A stretch of 64,000 nt of DNA from Selaginella moellendorffii (GCF_000143415.4 NW_003314289.1:29109-93108); one strand, 5' to 3'; positions 22,494 through 35,130 are shown, numbered from the stretch's first letter. A program made the numbers and translations. Notes: generated by a model from the sequence alone, not told the origin.

Positions 22494-22690
22494 CTTGGTG
22501 GCTACAGAGGCTCTGGAAGGCATGCTCGACTCAACGACTTCACCGTGCCAAACCAGAGCTAAAACGCTTCGGCTGAAGACCGAACTCTCACTGCGAATGG
22601 CTCACACAGCCTCGGTCATCAACGACGATATATGGATAATTGGTGGACGGCAAGGTCCTCGTGATCTCTTGGCTCATTAAGTGCGGGGAA
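22494..22690 (+). pseudogene. Inverted, truncated copy of kelch exon 4 of the TYW3-kelch gene
   Basis: The plus strand here repeats, with scattered substitutions and deletions of about 9 and 11 bp, part of exon 4 of the minus-strand gene (about 23490-23705). ELSLRMAHTASVINDDIWII corresponds to ELSPRMAHTASVINDDIWII in the gene. It has no splice sites or start of its own, so it is a decayed duplicate in opposite orientation about 0.8 kb from its source. Confidence 0.85.
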
Positions 22691-22826
22691 GCTTAATCAA
22701 ACCTTTGCATTTCAGTTTCCTCCAGAAACACAAGCAGAAACTTGTGCCCGTGTGTGCCTTGGGCGGACAGATCCCAGAATTATAAGCATTAAAAAAGAAA
22801 AAGAAGCATGAGAATGGTCTTTGCCA

Positions 22827-25104
22827 CTAAACAACGAAAGAGACGCTAAACATGGTGCCAAACGCATAACACGACGCTCCTCCCCCTACCACGAACAAAA
22901 GTCCCTCCACCACAGTAGCAGTGTGCCTCACCAAAAGACAATCTCCTGGGACGGACAATCCCACTCGTTTCCACACCATCGCTCTGGGATCCAGGACAAA
23001 CAAGCTATTTGCTTGCTTCATCGTCGGGCAGCCCCCGAGAACCGCCAAGCAATCGCCGAGAACAATGCACGAGTGGCTAAACCGAGGAACTGGCAGCTCT
23101 CCTGTCGTAAGAACTTTGCTCCACTCGAGGCCACGGGTGTCGAGGACGTGAAGATCGCCGAGAATCTCCTTCCCGTCAAAGCCACCGTAGAGATAGAGCT
23201 TATCGTCAATCGCGCACAGTGAGTGTGAGTGACGAGCTGGAGGAGTGGCGCCTTTGCAGTCCAGCCGCGACCACGTAAATCTTGCAGCGTCGAGAATGTA
23301 GAGGTCCGCAAGCACGCCTTCCTCACCCAGTCCACCGAAGATGTAAATCTTGTCTCTCACAGCTGCGGCCGCGTGACGATGCCTGGATGGAACGAGAAAG
23401 ATGAGCGAAACTTGACAGCAGTAAGAACTTTAGAGCTTTTCACCTGGGAATGAAGGTATCACCAGTGATGGTCGGGGAGAAAACGTCCGCTTCCTCGCAC
23501 TTAATGACGAGCACGTCGGCCAAGAGATCATGAGGACCTCGCCGTCCGCCAATTATCCATATATCGTCGTTGATGACCGAGGCTGTGTGAGCCATTCGCG
23601 GTGAGAGCTCGGTCTTCAGCTCGAGGCGTTTTAGCTCCTGGTCTGGCACGGTGAGGACGAGCAAGTCATTAAGTCGAGCATGCCGTCCGGAGCCTCCGTA
23701 GCCACCAAAGATTACCAGGCGGGACCCTACATTGCAAGCCGAATGGCCCCAGCGTCGGAACAACTCGGCAGCGCTCTCGGAGAGACGTAGCTCCGACGCC
23801 TTTAGACAAAGCCCTGCTGCAACACTGAAGACAAGATCAATATAACATCAGGAGGAAGTGAAAAAGAAGGAAAGCTAGCTCTCACACGCTTTTCTTGAAA
23901 GGAAAGGAGAACAAAAGCAGACCATGGATGCATCAAAGCTAATGGATTCCATGGACATGCAAGTACCTGGAAGGATAGCAAACCTCGGCTCGGCTCAAAA
24001 TCCTTCAAACCAAGTTTCTACAACTTTCTGACAAAAACGTGTACCTGTGCTCTCGTCAAACCATCCCGACATCCTTTTAGCTTGCATACTATCCTCGTTG
24101 GAACTCTTTCCTATCCTACACACACCGTCGTGGAGGTCAGGGTCCTTGAAGGTTTGTCCAGAGTCACTAACAGACTGCCGCGCGGAAGATAGAAGCAAGG
24201 AGCTTTCTGAGCCACATAGATCGTGAAACTCTTGCGAGTCCGAATGGTCGTCCTCGACGATCTCGGCTTTGAAATGGTCGTCGTTTGTAACTTGAATTGG
24301 TGTATCAAGTGACGACAGTGCTCCGCTTTGAAACTAATACGAACAAGAAATCAAAGTAAACAAAAGCTCAAGAACAAAAGGTGAAATCTTTTTTTACCTG
24401 GGTGATGAAAGAATCTAGAAACCTGTTCGTTCTTTGCTTGTTTTGCTCCAGCTTTGAATTTGCTGTGGAGGTGAGGTAGCTTAAGTACTCCTCCGATACT
24501 AAGAGCTTCCCTTTCTCAGCGACTGGCACTTCCAGCCGAATCGAGCAGCGTATAGCCACTATAATTCGCTTCCTTATGCTCGTGATTCCTACAACCAAAA
24601 GTGTAAAGAGCGCGTATGGTGCACGACAAGAACATGAAAGATGGTACCTGATTCTCGAAATCCCGAGGCGATCGCACAGGCGACTAGATCTTGAGCGGCG
24701 GCGACGCTAGCGCAATCTAGCGCGAGAATGAAAGGCTCAAACCGGAAAACCAAGAGCTCGTGCTGCGCATTGCTCACAAACGTGTGCGTGGCCGATACGA
24801 TTTCCTGGGGAGTCACAAGCTCGTGGCTCACAAACAGCCAATCCCCGCCCTTCTTCTTCTTCTTCCTCGTACCATCGCCGCTCCCATTCTCCGCCGCCAA
24901 TTCCTCGTCCGATTGCGCGCACGGCTCGGAGAAGAGCGTGATTCGGCCCGAGCAGGAGCTCGTCGTGAAGAAATCCGGATGTGCATTCACCCGGTCGATG
25001 AGCACAGCGATTGGCGCGTCAATACCTCCTTTCCGCGATCGATCCGGCTCCTCTGATCCCAGCCACGCCAGCGCCCTGAGCTTCCGCTCGTCAAAATCCG
25101 CCAT
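22827..25104 (-). CDS. TYW3 domain-kelch repeat protein (wybutosine pathway), without TYW2 domain
   Basis: Five exons: 25104-24648, 24588-24398, 24333-24045, 23816-23444, 23382-22827; 1866 nt, 621 aa. Residues 1 to about 215 are the TYW3 SAM-dependent methyltransferase domain (FFTTSSCSGRI, DWLFVSHE, GFRESG then ITSIRKRIIVAIRCS) that acts on the wybutosine precursor at position 37 of tRNA-Phe. About 217-315 is a Ser/Asp-rich linker. About 320-621 is a kelch propeller (WGHSACNVGSRLVIFGGYGG, IYIFGGLGEEG, LYLYGGFDGKEI). In Arabidopsis the same order continues into a TYW2 methyltransferase domain. Here the frame ends after GGGASCYAFGTMF with eight unrelated residues and a stop. Exon 4 has a tandem CAGCAG acceptor that may add or drop one Ala. 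The chosen start is the first ATG (a TTG lies upstream). Confidence 0.88.
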
Positions 25105-25827
25105 AGCCGCGGGCAAAGAACCCTAGAAAAGCTAGCCTAAACCCTTTCTTTCCATTAGGGCTAAAAGGAGGTAAAAAAGGTAAAAAACGGGCATTTTTCG
25201 CGTTTGCCATGGTTTTGAAATGTAGGGGTGAAGACCTAGTGGTTCTTTTTGGCGGAAGTCTCTTTCACTATTTTTAATGTGAGGGGGGGTTTTGGAGGTA
25301 CTTTCCGATCAGCTGTCTTCGTCAGCTTTAGCGGGACTCCATTTTTCTTTTGTAGCCAAAGTTAGTGGACCGCCAAAAAGAAAGACGTTTGTGTGTGTAT
25401 AGATTTGGGCCATATTGCTAGAGGCAGACTCTCTTCTTTTTAAATCCCTAGGGAGGAGGGCTCGCGTTTGGCGCTTCCAGGACGATAGGGCGGCTGGGAG
25501 AGGGGAGGGGAGCTTCGAGAGAGGCGAGGGCTTTCTAGGCGCTCGATCTAGAAGCTTGGCCATTCCAGCGCTTGGCTCGAGCTTGGGATGCGCCTTAGGT
25601 CGCCGGATCGGTGGAGATTTGCTTCGCTCCCAAGCCAGCGGCGATCGATGGGGCAATGCGGCTATCGATGAAGCGGCAGATCTTCGGGGGAGGTATGCTC
25701 TAGGATGCTAGCAAGATACATTTCGATGGGAGGAAGAAATCTCGGTCGGCAGCTCTTACGGGGAGCCCTAAGATCAGTGGATTGAAGAATCTGGAAGCTA
25801 TTTATTTCGGTGGAAGCTGAGAAAGCA
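25105..25827. promoter_or_regulatory. Divergent intergenic region (TYW3-kelch / katanin p80)
   Basis: 723 bp between outward-facing start codons. It should hold the promoters and 5' leaders of both genes. No gene or repeat is seen in it, and no specific element is assigned. Confidence 0.45.
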
Positions 25828-28800
25828 GAATGAAGCGAGCGTACAAGCTCCGTATCCTTTTTTTTTTTTGGTTTCGCTTTTTCTTTGGCGAAGTTTTCCT
25901 TTACCATTAGCAGAGGAATTCGTTGCTCATGGATCCGATGTCAACTGTCTTAAAATCGGGAAAAAATCCTCACGGGTGCTTGTCACCGGAGGTGAGGATC
26001 ACAAAGTGAACATGTGGGCTATCGGCAAGCCAAATGCAATCCTGGTAAGCTACAAGCTATTTTTCTTTTCCTTTTGTCTTACTAGTCCAATGTTGTTTGT
26101 AGAGCCTTTCAGGACATACAAGTGGTGTGGAGTCCGTTGCCTTTGATGCGGCCGAAGTACTTGTAGTAGCGGGTGCTGCAAGTGGAACCATAAAGCTATG
26201 GGATCTTGAAGAAGCCAAGAGTAATCGTGTGAGGCATTTCTCGTACCGCTTCTAATGCACGTTTCACTTTGTTTTTTTTAGTTGTCCGGACACTCACAGG
26301 TCATCGGTCTAACTGCATTTCTGTCGACTTTCATCCGTTTGGAGAGTTCTTTGCGTCTGGATCTCTCGACACCAATCTGAAAATATGGGACATACGGCGC
26401 AAGGGCTGTATCCACACATATAAAGGCCACACCCGAGGTGTTAAGTGCGTAAAGTTCAGTCCCGATGGGCGATGGATTGTTTCTGGCGGTGAAGACAATG
26501 TCGTTAAGGTACAATTCATGTGGAGTATTGTTTTGTTCTGTATCAAGTTTCTTTTCTGCAGCTATGGGACTTGACCGCTGGAAAGCTTATACATGATTTT
26601 AAATATCATGAGGCTCAAATTCAATGCTTAGACTTTCATCCACACGAATTCTTACTTGCCTCAGGTATGTTCAAACTCTTAACATAGTTGTCCAATGACC
26701 TCGGGACGCAGGCTCCGCTGACAAAACTGTGAAGTTTTATGATTTGGAAACTTTTGAGTTGATTGGTTCGTCTGGGCCAGAGGTATGTTGGCGGAGTGAT
26801 TTTTGAAACATACAATGTTTTCTGCATGTACCAGACGTCGGGAGTGCGTGTGATGGGCTTTAATCCGGACGGTAGGACAATAGTTTCTGCAACGCAGGAA
26901 AACTTGAAGGTTAACATCTTTTACTCTACCTGTATTTTGTATTTACTTTACAACTTTAGGTGCTGTCATGGGAACCACTGAGATATCATGATGCCGTTGA
27001 CGTTGGCTGGTCAAAAATCGCCGACCTCAGTATTCACGAAGGAAAGCTTCTTGGCTGTTCTTTTAACCAGAGTTGTGTCGGCGTGTGGGTTGTTGATCTT
27101 ACGGTAAGAATTTGCTGTTGTCAAGTGTCAAATAATTGTGTTCGTCTTTTTACTGCAGCGTGCTACGCCACTTCAAGTTAGCGCTGCTTCTCGCACAAAC
27201 AGCGTAGTAGCCGGAAAGGCGGTCTCAAATATTACCCCGGCCATCGATTCTCACGTGAAGAATCCCGTTAAAACTTCGATGCCGCAACCCTCTGAATCCG
27301 TTCTAAAGGAAGTGAGAACCGGCACTGGTACAAAATGTAGGCAATTTATAGCTGTATGAAATGCTGGCTAATTTTCTTCCTTGTCCTGTGCAGTGAAGCC
27401 AGATCTTGATGTTACTGCTGTCGAAAATGCACCAAATGCTCCTAATAGAGTTTCCACTCCGTTACCGAGCAAAGCTTTGACGTCTTCTTACGTTTTGACT
27501 CCAAGAAAAGGTTCCATAACCAGGGTACAATCCAGCGACAGTGTTCGTCAGTCTTCGCCCATGTCAGGCATTGCTTCAAGGCCAGCTAGTGGTTTAAGCT
27601 CTTTCTCGGAGAATGGCCATGCCCCTACACCGAGGCAAGAGTCAACTGCAGAGTCCATCAGGAAAAGCTTCGAAGGAAATGGAAAAATTAACGGAAATGT
27701 TGGAGCGGGCGATTCTTTTTCTCCAAGGGTTGCCGTCATTAGAAGCTCTTACATCCATCCGGATACGAGCAGTAACAAGACGTTCCCAACTGAAAGCGAC
27801 GACGATAGAGAAGAAAAGGTTACCAAAAGGCACACGCCATTTTCTATCAAAGCAGAATCAGGAATCAGAGGATCCATATCCGGTAAGTCCCTCGGTTACT
27901 TGTGAAGCATGCTGCTAAAGTTTTCTGGCAGACGACCGAGTACAACAGCTGAAGCATTGTTTTGATGAAGTAGCTGCTGCACAAGGTAGAATATGTGTGT
28001 GTTAACGTGCCTGGCTAACATCTTGATAATTCAGGAGATGCCGATTTCAGACGATCTAGATCTTTTTCTGCTCAACGGGGAAGGAAAGAAAGAGACATCG
28101 CTGATGTTCCTATTACAGTTCATGTGGGTCGTGGAAAGCCTGTTGCCTTGGACACGAGCCAACGTAACTCAATGGTATGAACGTTATTGGTATTCTTGGT
28201 CACTGTTCTCATGCTTATTTCAATAGATGGATGCCATGGAGAAACCTGCAGCTGCTTCTCAAGATGAAACAGATGCACTGGACGAAGTAATGCAACAACA
28301 TTATACAGTGAGTGGGACCTTACAAACACGGTTGGCAAAGCTTCAGGTGAACCTTCGTTTTTATTTGCCTTGTTCTTCGCCTCAACTGCTTTCCTTCAGA
28401 TGGTACGAAGACTCTGGTTTAAGAATGACCTTAAAGCTGTTATAGACGCAACAAGCAAAATGGCAGATAATTCGGTAATATCGTGAATTGCTGTAAACCG
28501 ACGCTGATGTTTCCTGCAGGTTTTAGGGGATTTATTGAGTATCCTTACCGAGAGGAGTGACATGATTACATTGGAGGTGTGCTCGCTTCTCCTTCCACTC
28601 TTGAATACCTTGTTGCACAGCAATTATGACAGGTTGGGATCTGCAAAGTTTGTTTCGTTCTTGAGCTAATTTTCGACTTGAAACAGACACATCACGACTT
28701 CTTTGTCGATGCTTTCTTTGCTGGTCAAGAGTTTTGGCCCACTTATACACAACACGCTTACGGCGTCCCCATCAATTGGCGTTGATGTGCAACTGGAAGA

Positions 28801-29043
28801 AAGGTGCGTCTGTTGAGAGAAAGCTTTGTTGTTGACTAGTTTGTTGCTTTGTTGTGTAGGCATGCCCGTTGCAGCGAGTGTTACAAGGAATTGCAAGCAA
28901 TCAAACAAAGCATAGCACCTTTAATGAGGTACATGGCTTCTGTGACACTCCGTTGTGTGACAATCGGTGTGTATTTTTGTAGGAAAAGTGGCGAGATTTC
29001 GAAGACTGCACGGGATTTGAATGTAGCACTGAGCGACCTATGA
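25828..29043 (+). CDS. KTN80: Katanin p80 WD40-repeat regulatory subunit
   Basis: Eighteen exons: 25828-25849, 25914-26044, 26103-26220, 26282-26508, 26562-26664, 26712-26782, 26835-26909, 26960-27103, 27159-27336, 27394-27882, 27932-27985, 28035-28174, 28227-28346, 28400-28474, 28520-28632, 28687-28803, 28860-28928, 28983-29043; 2307 nt, 768 aa. Residues 1 to about 297 form the WD40 propeller ([50 protein letters not shown]). About 300-600 is a Ser-rich linker. The C-terminal con80 domain ([20 protein letters not shown] to [13 protein letters not shown]) binds the p60 ATPase. The complex severs microtubules at branch points and crossovers. Exon 1 is only 22 nt, and intron 1 ends in TAGCAG, a possible alternative acceptor. 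Confidence 0.95.
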
Positions 29044-29399
29044 TCTTACTTTTGTCCGAGAAGATCTCAAGCATTACCAACGTTATATTCTGCCGCAGCT
29101 ATAGGTGGCCTTTTACATATGCTCCTTGCTGTGATGTAAACTGTGTTTTCTTTGCAGATTGCTACAAGGTCGCATGGCACACGGACTCGTCAGCTTTGCT
29201 CGTTCTAATGGCGTTGAATTGATCGCCGCTTTGTATATTTTTTACTCGCGGGCGGGCTAATGTTCAAGGTGCTGTACAAATAAGTTTTTGACCTGTTTGT
29301 TAATTCTTGATAACTACTTAATTTGCGTACATCCAAGGTCTTTATTGTTACGGCCGAGGGCTTGTTCTAGTTTATTTGTCAGAGCTCAAGAAAAGCAGG

Positions 29400-30876
29400 A
29401 TGGACGAGGTAAGTAACCCATCAAACAGGAAAAGGCCCCACGCAGTGGCAATAGCACTGCCAGTTCAAGGCCACATTAATCCGATGATGCAACTGGCCAC
29501 CAAGATGGCTTCCAGGGGGTGTATCGTCACTCTTGTGAACCTGCAAAGCAACCACAGGAGATTGGTAGAAGCTTCAGATCCAGTGAAGAACATCCGCTTC
29601 GAGTCTGTTCCAGATAGAGTGCCAGTCGATGTTGCGAGCATGGCAATTTTCGGGTCCACAGAGAACAGGAAAACTTTCCGGAAAGCTTACGAGGCCATGG
29701 AAGAGGATGTGATGGAGCTGCTCCAAAACAAGCTCTTGCAGAGCGACTGTCCGGTTTCATTTATTATCGGTGATGTCTACCTCAACTGGGTTGTCCGGGT
29801 CGCAGACGCAGTCGGGCTACCAAGACTCTTGTTCTCCACAACCTGTGCTTCGTCTCTCCTGGTGGATCACTGGATTCCTCGGCTCTTGGAAACCGGAGAA
29901 ATACCCATTGAAACAGGTACACGGGTTTTTTGCTTGCTCTTTGTTTTTTCTTATCTCATGTCACTTGTGTTTTCCTCTTTCTTCAGGGATGGACAAAGAG
30001 GTTCTAGCCAATCTACCTGGAATGCCTCGGCCACTTCGAAAAGCCGACTTGCCATTCTACTTCACCAGCAGGCTGTCCACGCCGGACTCGTTCTCACGCA
30101 GGTATGCCAAAGCCAAGTCTCTACGTGACTGCGACGGCATTCTCATCAACTCGGCAGACTTTCTCGAGCCCGGAGCTTTCAAGGCCCTCCAGTCGGAGGT
30201 GAACTCCAACACGATCGGCGTGGGGCCGCTGCTTGACACGGCCGGGAAGTCCACCACAAACGCAGCTTGGGTGGCGGACGCAAAGTGTCTCGACTGGCTC
30301 AACGGCAGGGAAGAGAAGTCCGTCCTCTACGTCTCGTTTGGAAGCCTGGCGACGCTGCCGTGCGAACAGGTGTTGGAGATGGCCGAGGGGATCAAGCAGT
30401 GCGGCTACTCGGTCTTGTGGGTTCTCCGGCCAAATCTCCTCGGCTCCACCGGGGAGGACTCCCAGGAATCGCTCAAGACGGTGCTGGAAGAGATCGAGGC
30501 GTCCGGGAAGGCGTGCCTGGTGGATTGGGCTCCCCAGCTCCAAGTCTTGGCTCACGCTGCGGTGGGGGGTTTCTTGAGTCACTGTGGATGGAACTCGGTG
30601 CTCGAGGCTGTGTGGTTTGGGATTCCAGTGCTGGCGTGGCCCCAGATTGTGGAGCAGAGCTTGGTTGCCAGGATTGCTTGCGGGGAGTGGAAAGTTGGGA
30701 TGAGAGTGCCGGTGCTGGAGGGTGGTGGTGGTGTCATTGACAGGACAAGGATCTCGCAGTGTATCGATGGGTTTATGATGGAGGGAGAACTTGGAAGGAA
30801 CTGCCGGGCTCTACAGATGGTAGTAAAGGCATCGGATGGCCTGCCTTGTTTAAACTCGTTCTTTTATTTTGTTTAA
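29400..30876 (+). CDS. Family 1 UDP-glycosyltransferase
   Basis: Two exons, 29400-29916 and 29987-30876; 1407 nt, 468 aa. The N-terminal acceptor domain has the expected catalytic His in ALPVQGHINPMMQLA (near residue 23). The C-terminal domain holds the plant PSPG sugar-nucleotide box (about 352-395): WAPQLQVLAHAAVGGF, HCGWNSVLEA, FGIPVLAWP, ending in EQ. The final residue pattern favours UDP-glucose, by family knowledge. Such enzymes glycosylate small metabolites in the cytosol; the acceptor cannot be told. The tail after PSPG is slightly short and ends NSFFYFV next to AT-rich DNA. A potential GTAGTA donor follows LQM, so a different last exon is possible. The gene lies 357 bp downstream of the katanin p80 stop. 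Confidence 0.92.
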
Positions 30877-31281
30877 TTTGTCTCAAACTTATTTAGAAAA
30901 GAAAATTCGAAAAAACAAAGAAAAAATCTTAACTACTTTTAACAACCCACTTTTCTTAAATGTATTTAATAAATTACTATATTTTATTATTACATAGTTA
31001 CCAGCTCTAAGCTTCACAAAATAAACAATTATGTCCACCTTATAAAATATATCTTCAAAATAAAAATAAATAGATAATATTATTGAAATTACATAACATA
31101 AGATATTTTTTCAACTTTTTATATGGCAATTAATAAGTTTCAATATGGTGTATTTTTTAAAAACTCTCAAGCTCAAACGGTGTTATATTGTAGTTACTTA
31201 GATTAAGTATTACAATACAGTTATTTCAAAATGTTTATAAATTTTATCTCATTTGATTATTAATTTACATTTATTTGTATA
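30877..31281. other. AT-rich gap between UGT gene and the retrotransposon nest
   Basis: About 400 bp of AT-rich sequence with no open frame of note and no repeat ends. Confidence 0.6.
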
Positions 31282-31437
31282 TGCGAGTGCTCGCGATATA
31301 GGAATAGGTATATTAATTGGGGTTTAGACCTCTACTTATATATAAGAATGAATGGACTAGGTTCAGTCCCAAATGGACAGTCCTAGTATTATAATTAATG
31401 CATTACCTAACTAGGGTTATATATATATATCTCTGTG

Positions 31438-31615
31438 TGTGTGTGCATGGAATATGAATACAAAAATGTGCATATCAATTAGCCCAAAAACCCTAGCTTA
31501 TATACAGGAGCGAGTGGTCTGGATTGAAACCAATCCGACGGCTACCAAAATCCCATTATGCTAATATTAGTATATGGCATCGTAGCTATACACTTGGCCC
31601 TCACATCATCCCCTC
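31438..31615 (-). repeat. Gypsy-minus 3' LTR
   Basis: 178 bp; read on the minus strand it begins TGTGAGGGCCAAGTG. It matches 36243-36440, 38866-39041 and 48496-48671. Confidence 0.88.
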
Positions 31616-31639
31616 CTCTCGGAATAATGGAAGACCATC

Positions 31640-34600
31640 AGGGTTCTCTTGTAGACGGGCCGGGATCTGGAGGAACATTAGGAGGAGGCATCGGCGAATC
31701 TGTAGATGGTATTAACCGCTCCTAATCCCTTTGTATGAAGCGTTTCAACTGCTACACATGCACAATCTCTGGAGGATTGGCCTGCTGGATGTCATGCCGA
31801 ACCTCATAAACTTGTGATCCAACTTGCCGCAACACTCAATACGGTCCTTTCCACTGTGCAAGGAGCCCCTTAGATAAACCATATACCGTAAGATGGAGAA
31901 AACGGACTAACACCAAATCATCCACTTTGTACTTTGTAGGTGGACGATGATGGGAGTTGTAATGCTGTTGTTGTCCCACTTGTACACGGCCTAAGTGTTC
32001 GGTAGATTCCGCTCGGACAAGTGGAAGAATGCTTGTCAAATATTGATCCCATGACCTAGCATCCGCAGCTCGTGGCAATCGCGAAGGTAAACCCAGCTCT
32101 ATTGGTAATATTGGATCATGACCATATAAGAGTTTATATGGTGAAGCACCAACAGAACTCTGCACCCCAGTGACATATGCATACCGAAGAGATGGCAAAT
32201 AACTATCCCAATCCGAATGCTGAAAGTTCACATACTTCGCATTCATCCCCTTGAACGTCCGAACGAGCCGTTCCACCAGACCGTCTGATTATGGATGATA
32301 AGCACTCGTGAAAGTGTGGCGAATCCCCAACCGAGACGTCAAAACATGAAATGCCTCAGCCATAAATACGGGACCATTATCCGAAAGAATCTGCTCTGGA
32401 CAAGAATGCTGGAACACCACTCGATTCAGGAGGAAGTATCCAACAGCAATTGCAGAGGTGTTAGGAAGAGCACCAACTTCCACCCAACGAGTCAAGTAGT
32501 CAGAAGCAATAATAACATACTAATTGCCAGTAGTCAACCGTGGAAAAGGTCCCATAAGATCAAATGCCACCAACTCAAACGGACGGGAAACTGCAATTGA
32601 CTCCAACTGTCCTTCAGCAGCCCGAGGGGGAGTATTATGAGCTTGGCACCAAACGCAGCTATGCACATACCGGATAATACCATGTCACATCTTCGGCCAA
32701 TAGAAAGACCTACATAGCTTCTCGATTACGACGATATCCCATATGCCCACTTACAATAGGAGAATCATGATAGGCATGGAGAAACTATGGAATAAAGATA
32801 GAAGGCACCACCAGCCGTAAATGATCATCAGGATCTGTCCCCACAAAATAAAGAAGGCCATCTTCAAGACGATATTGAGAATGTAAATGCCGGAAAGGCA
32901 AGTCATCAGCAAGTGATGCAGGATTCTCAAACCCATCTCAAAGCCTTCGAATCCATGGCTCAATCTTTTGAGCCTCGCGAACCTCATCAAGCGAAGGTAG
33001 ATCTTGCTCTGCACCTTGTGGACACTGAACATCAAGTACAGCAACCGCCGACGGCACAGAATCCTCGTCTAGAAAATCCACAGATGCTAGAACAATAGGC
33101 TCGTAAGAAATATGGGAAGAGAGTGAAGAAGGAAGAGGAGCTCGAGAAAGGGCATCAGCATCAGCCATAGAATTCCCTGGGCGGTGAACAACATCAAAAT
33201 CATATATCTGAAGCTTCAAAGCCCACCGAGCAGTACGACCAACCAGGTTCTTCCGCTTTAATAACGAAGTAACAGCAGCATGGTCACCTTCAAGTAACGT
33301 CCGAGAGCCATGTAGATATGCATGAAGTCTCTCGAAACCCCAGACTGCTACTAAACACTCCTTCTCTGTCGTGGAGTAGTTGATTTCTGCTAGTTGTAAT
33401 ATATGGCTTATATATGCAATGGGATGGCGCTGACTAGGCACACTCGAGCTCTCTTGCATTAACACACCTCCAAGACCAATTTTAGAAGCATCCACACGCA
33501 AAATAAAAGGTCGAGTGTAGTCAGGATATGCCAAAACCGGAGGAGTTGTCAATAACTCTTTGAGATCCCCGAACGCCTACTCACAATCTAGAGATCAAAT
33601 GAAAAATGATGTTGATGGCTTCAGCAACACTCGCAATAGTGCAATGCGATCAGAAAGACGATCCACAAAACGCACGAGATACTGCACCTTGCCCAAGAAG
33701 CGTTGCATATAATTCACACACTTTGGAGTAGGGAACTTCAGAACAGTCACAAGTTTGTCAGGATCAACTGGCAAACCCTCACGAGAAATACGGTACCCAA
33801 GATAAGTTTTGTCCTTGGATCCAAACACGCACTTCGACCGCTTCAGCTTTAAACCAACGTCGCGTAGCTGATCCAACACTTTACAAATATCACGAGCGTG
33901 CTCCTCCCACGTCCCCTCTGAGTGGATCGAGACATCATCAATGAAGTCAGCAGTCACCTCTGGCATATCGCAAAGAACCTTGTCCATCATCCATTGAAAA
34001 GTTGTTGGAGCATTGTTCAAACCAAATGGCATCACCAAGAACTCATACAAACCAAATGGTGTACGAAAAGTAGTCTTAGGAATATCTTCTTCGGCCATCG
34101 GTACTTGCCAGTACCCAAAAGCAAGATTTAGCTTGGTGAACCAACGACTTCGCCCCAGACGATCCAAGAGATCAGCAGTGTGAGGAAGAGGGTACACATC
34201 CGGGATCGTTACATCGTTTAACGGACAATAGTCGATGCAGAAACGAATACTCCCATTAGGCTTCGTCACAAGATGAGGTTCACATGCCCAAGGACTCCGT
34301 GATTTCTGAATAACACCCTTCTCCAACATCTCCTTGACATTTGCACGTAAAATCTTGATCTCCTTTGGTGACTGATGACGAACAGGAACCTTGATTGGAC
34401 GAGCATCCCCAGTTGGAATCGGATGACGTGTGGCAATCTTGGCTCCAAACGATAGGTCAAAGTCAAAGAGATCAGAATACTCCTTCATGAGCCGGTCAAC
34501 TGCTGCAACACAAAAATCGTCGGAGGGATCGGAAAAGGGAAGAGCAGAACAAGATAGAAACACAGGAGGAAAGAGTGGGGAAACAAAAGTAATGGAAGCA

Positions 34601-35130
34601 GAGGTAGAAGTAAAGGGACAAAGAGGTACGGAACTGAGAGGGATGGATAAAACGTACGGAAGTATGAGACAAGGGGGAGAAGCCTCAAAGTCACACTTGG
34701 CATGATTGCGCTGCAATTAATCCATACCAAGAATGAGGTCAAAAGCTTGACTCGACACCACCCACAACGACTGCAACTCAAGCTCGAGATCGCCCACACG
34801 CACAACCAGATCTGCCTCATCCCGTGCACATGTATATGTATGGCCGTTGCCATAAAGAATGAAAACTGGTTCCGCCGCACAACACAAGTGTAGACGACAA
34901 CGTGTGGTAACAAGTCGAGCAATAGAAGATAAACTTGAACCTGTATCAACCAATACGGAGAGAATAATAGGAGACTTCTTGTTATAAAGATGAGCTTGGA
35001 AAGTAAACACTGGATGAACTGATGCCGAGTGAACCCCTTAATGATACTCCCGAAAGAAAGATGGAGGGGTTACTGACTTATTCGCACAAGGTCCCTCCAT
35101 TACTCACGCGACTCCTCGTTTCCCAGATGC
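31640..35130 (-). pseudogene. pol: Gypsy-minus Pol (protease, RT, RNase H, integrase), interrupted
   Basis: Minus strand. Protease has LVDTGSSLSSI and FDLILGMD (35010-34717), then a stop where a Trp codon stands in the sister copy. The RT frame (34716-33595) has SIRFCIDYCPLNDVTIPDVY, LNLAFGYWQVP, MPFGLNNAP and the catalytic block ADFIDDV, that is F-I-D-D rather than Y-x-D-D. RNase H (33552-32938) has RVDASKIGLGGVLMQ and AEINYSTTEKECL. The integrase lies at about 32640-31836, with DNGPVFMAEAFHVL, an interrupted YHP, stop, SDG, and YKLLYGHDPILP. Several in-frame stops mean it cannot make a full polyprotein. Confidence 0.9.

Noticed and set aside
30780-30876. UGT thought to be truncated at its 3' end
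   Set aside because: The last residues (KASDGLPCLNSFFYFV) can be aligned with the usual UGT tail, so a complete but short C-terminus is more likely.
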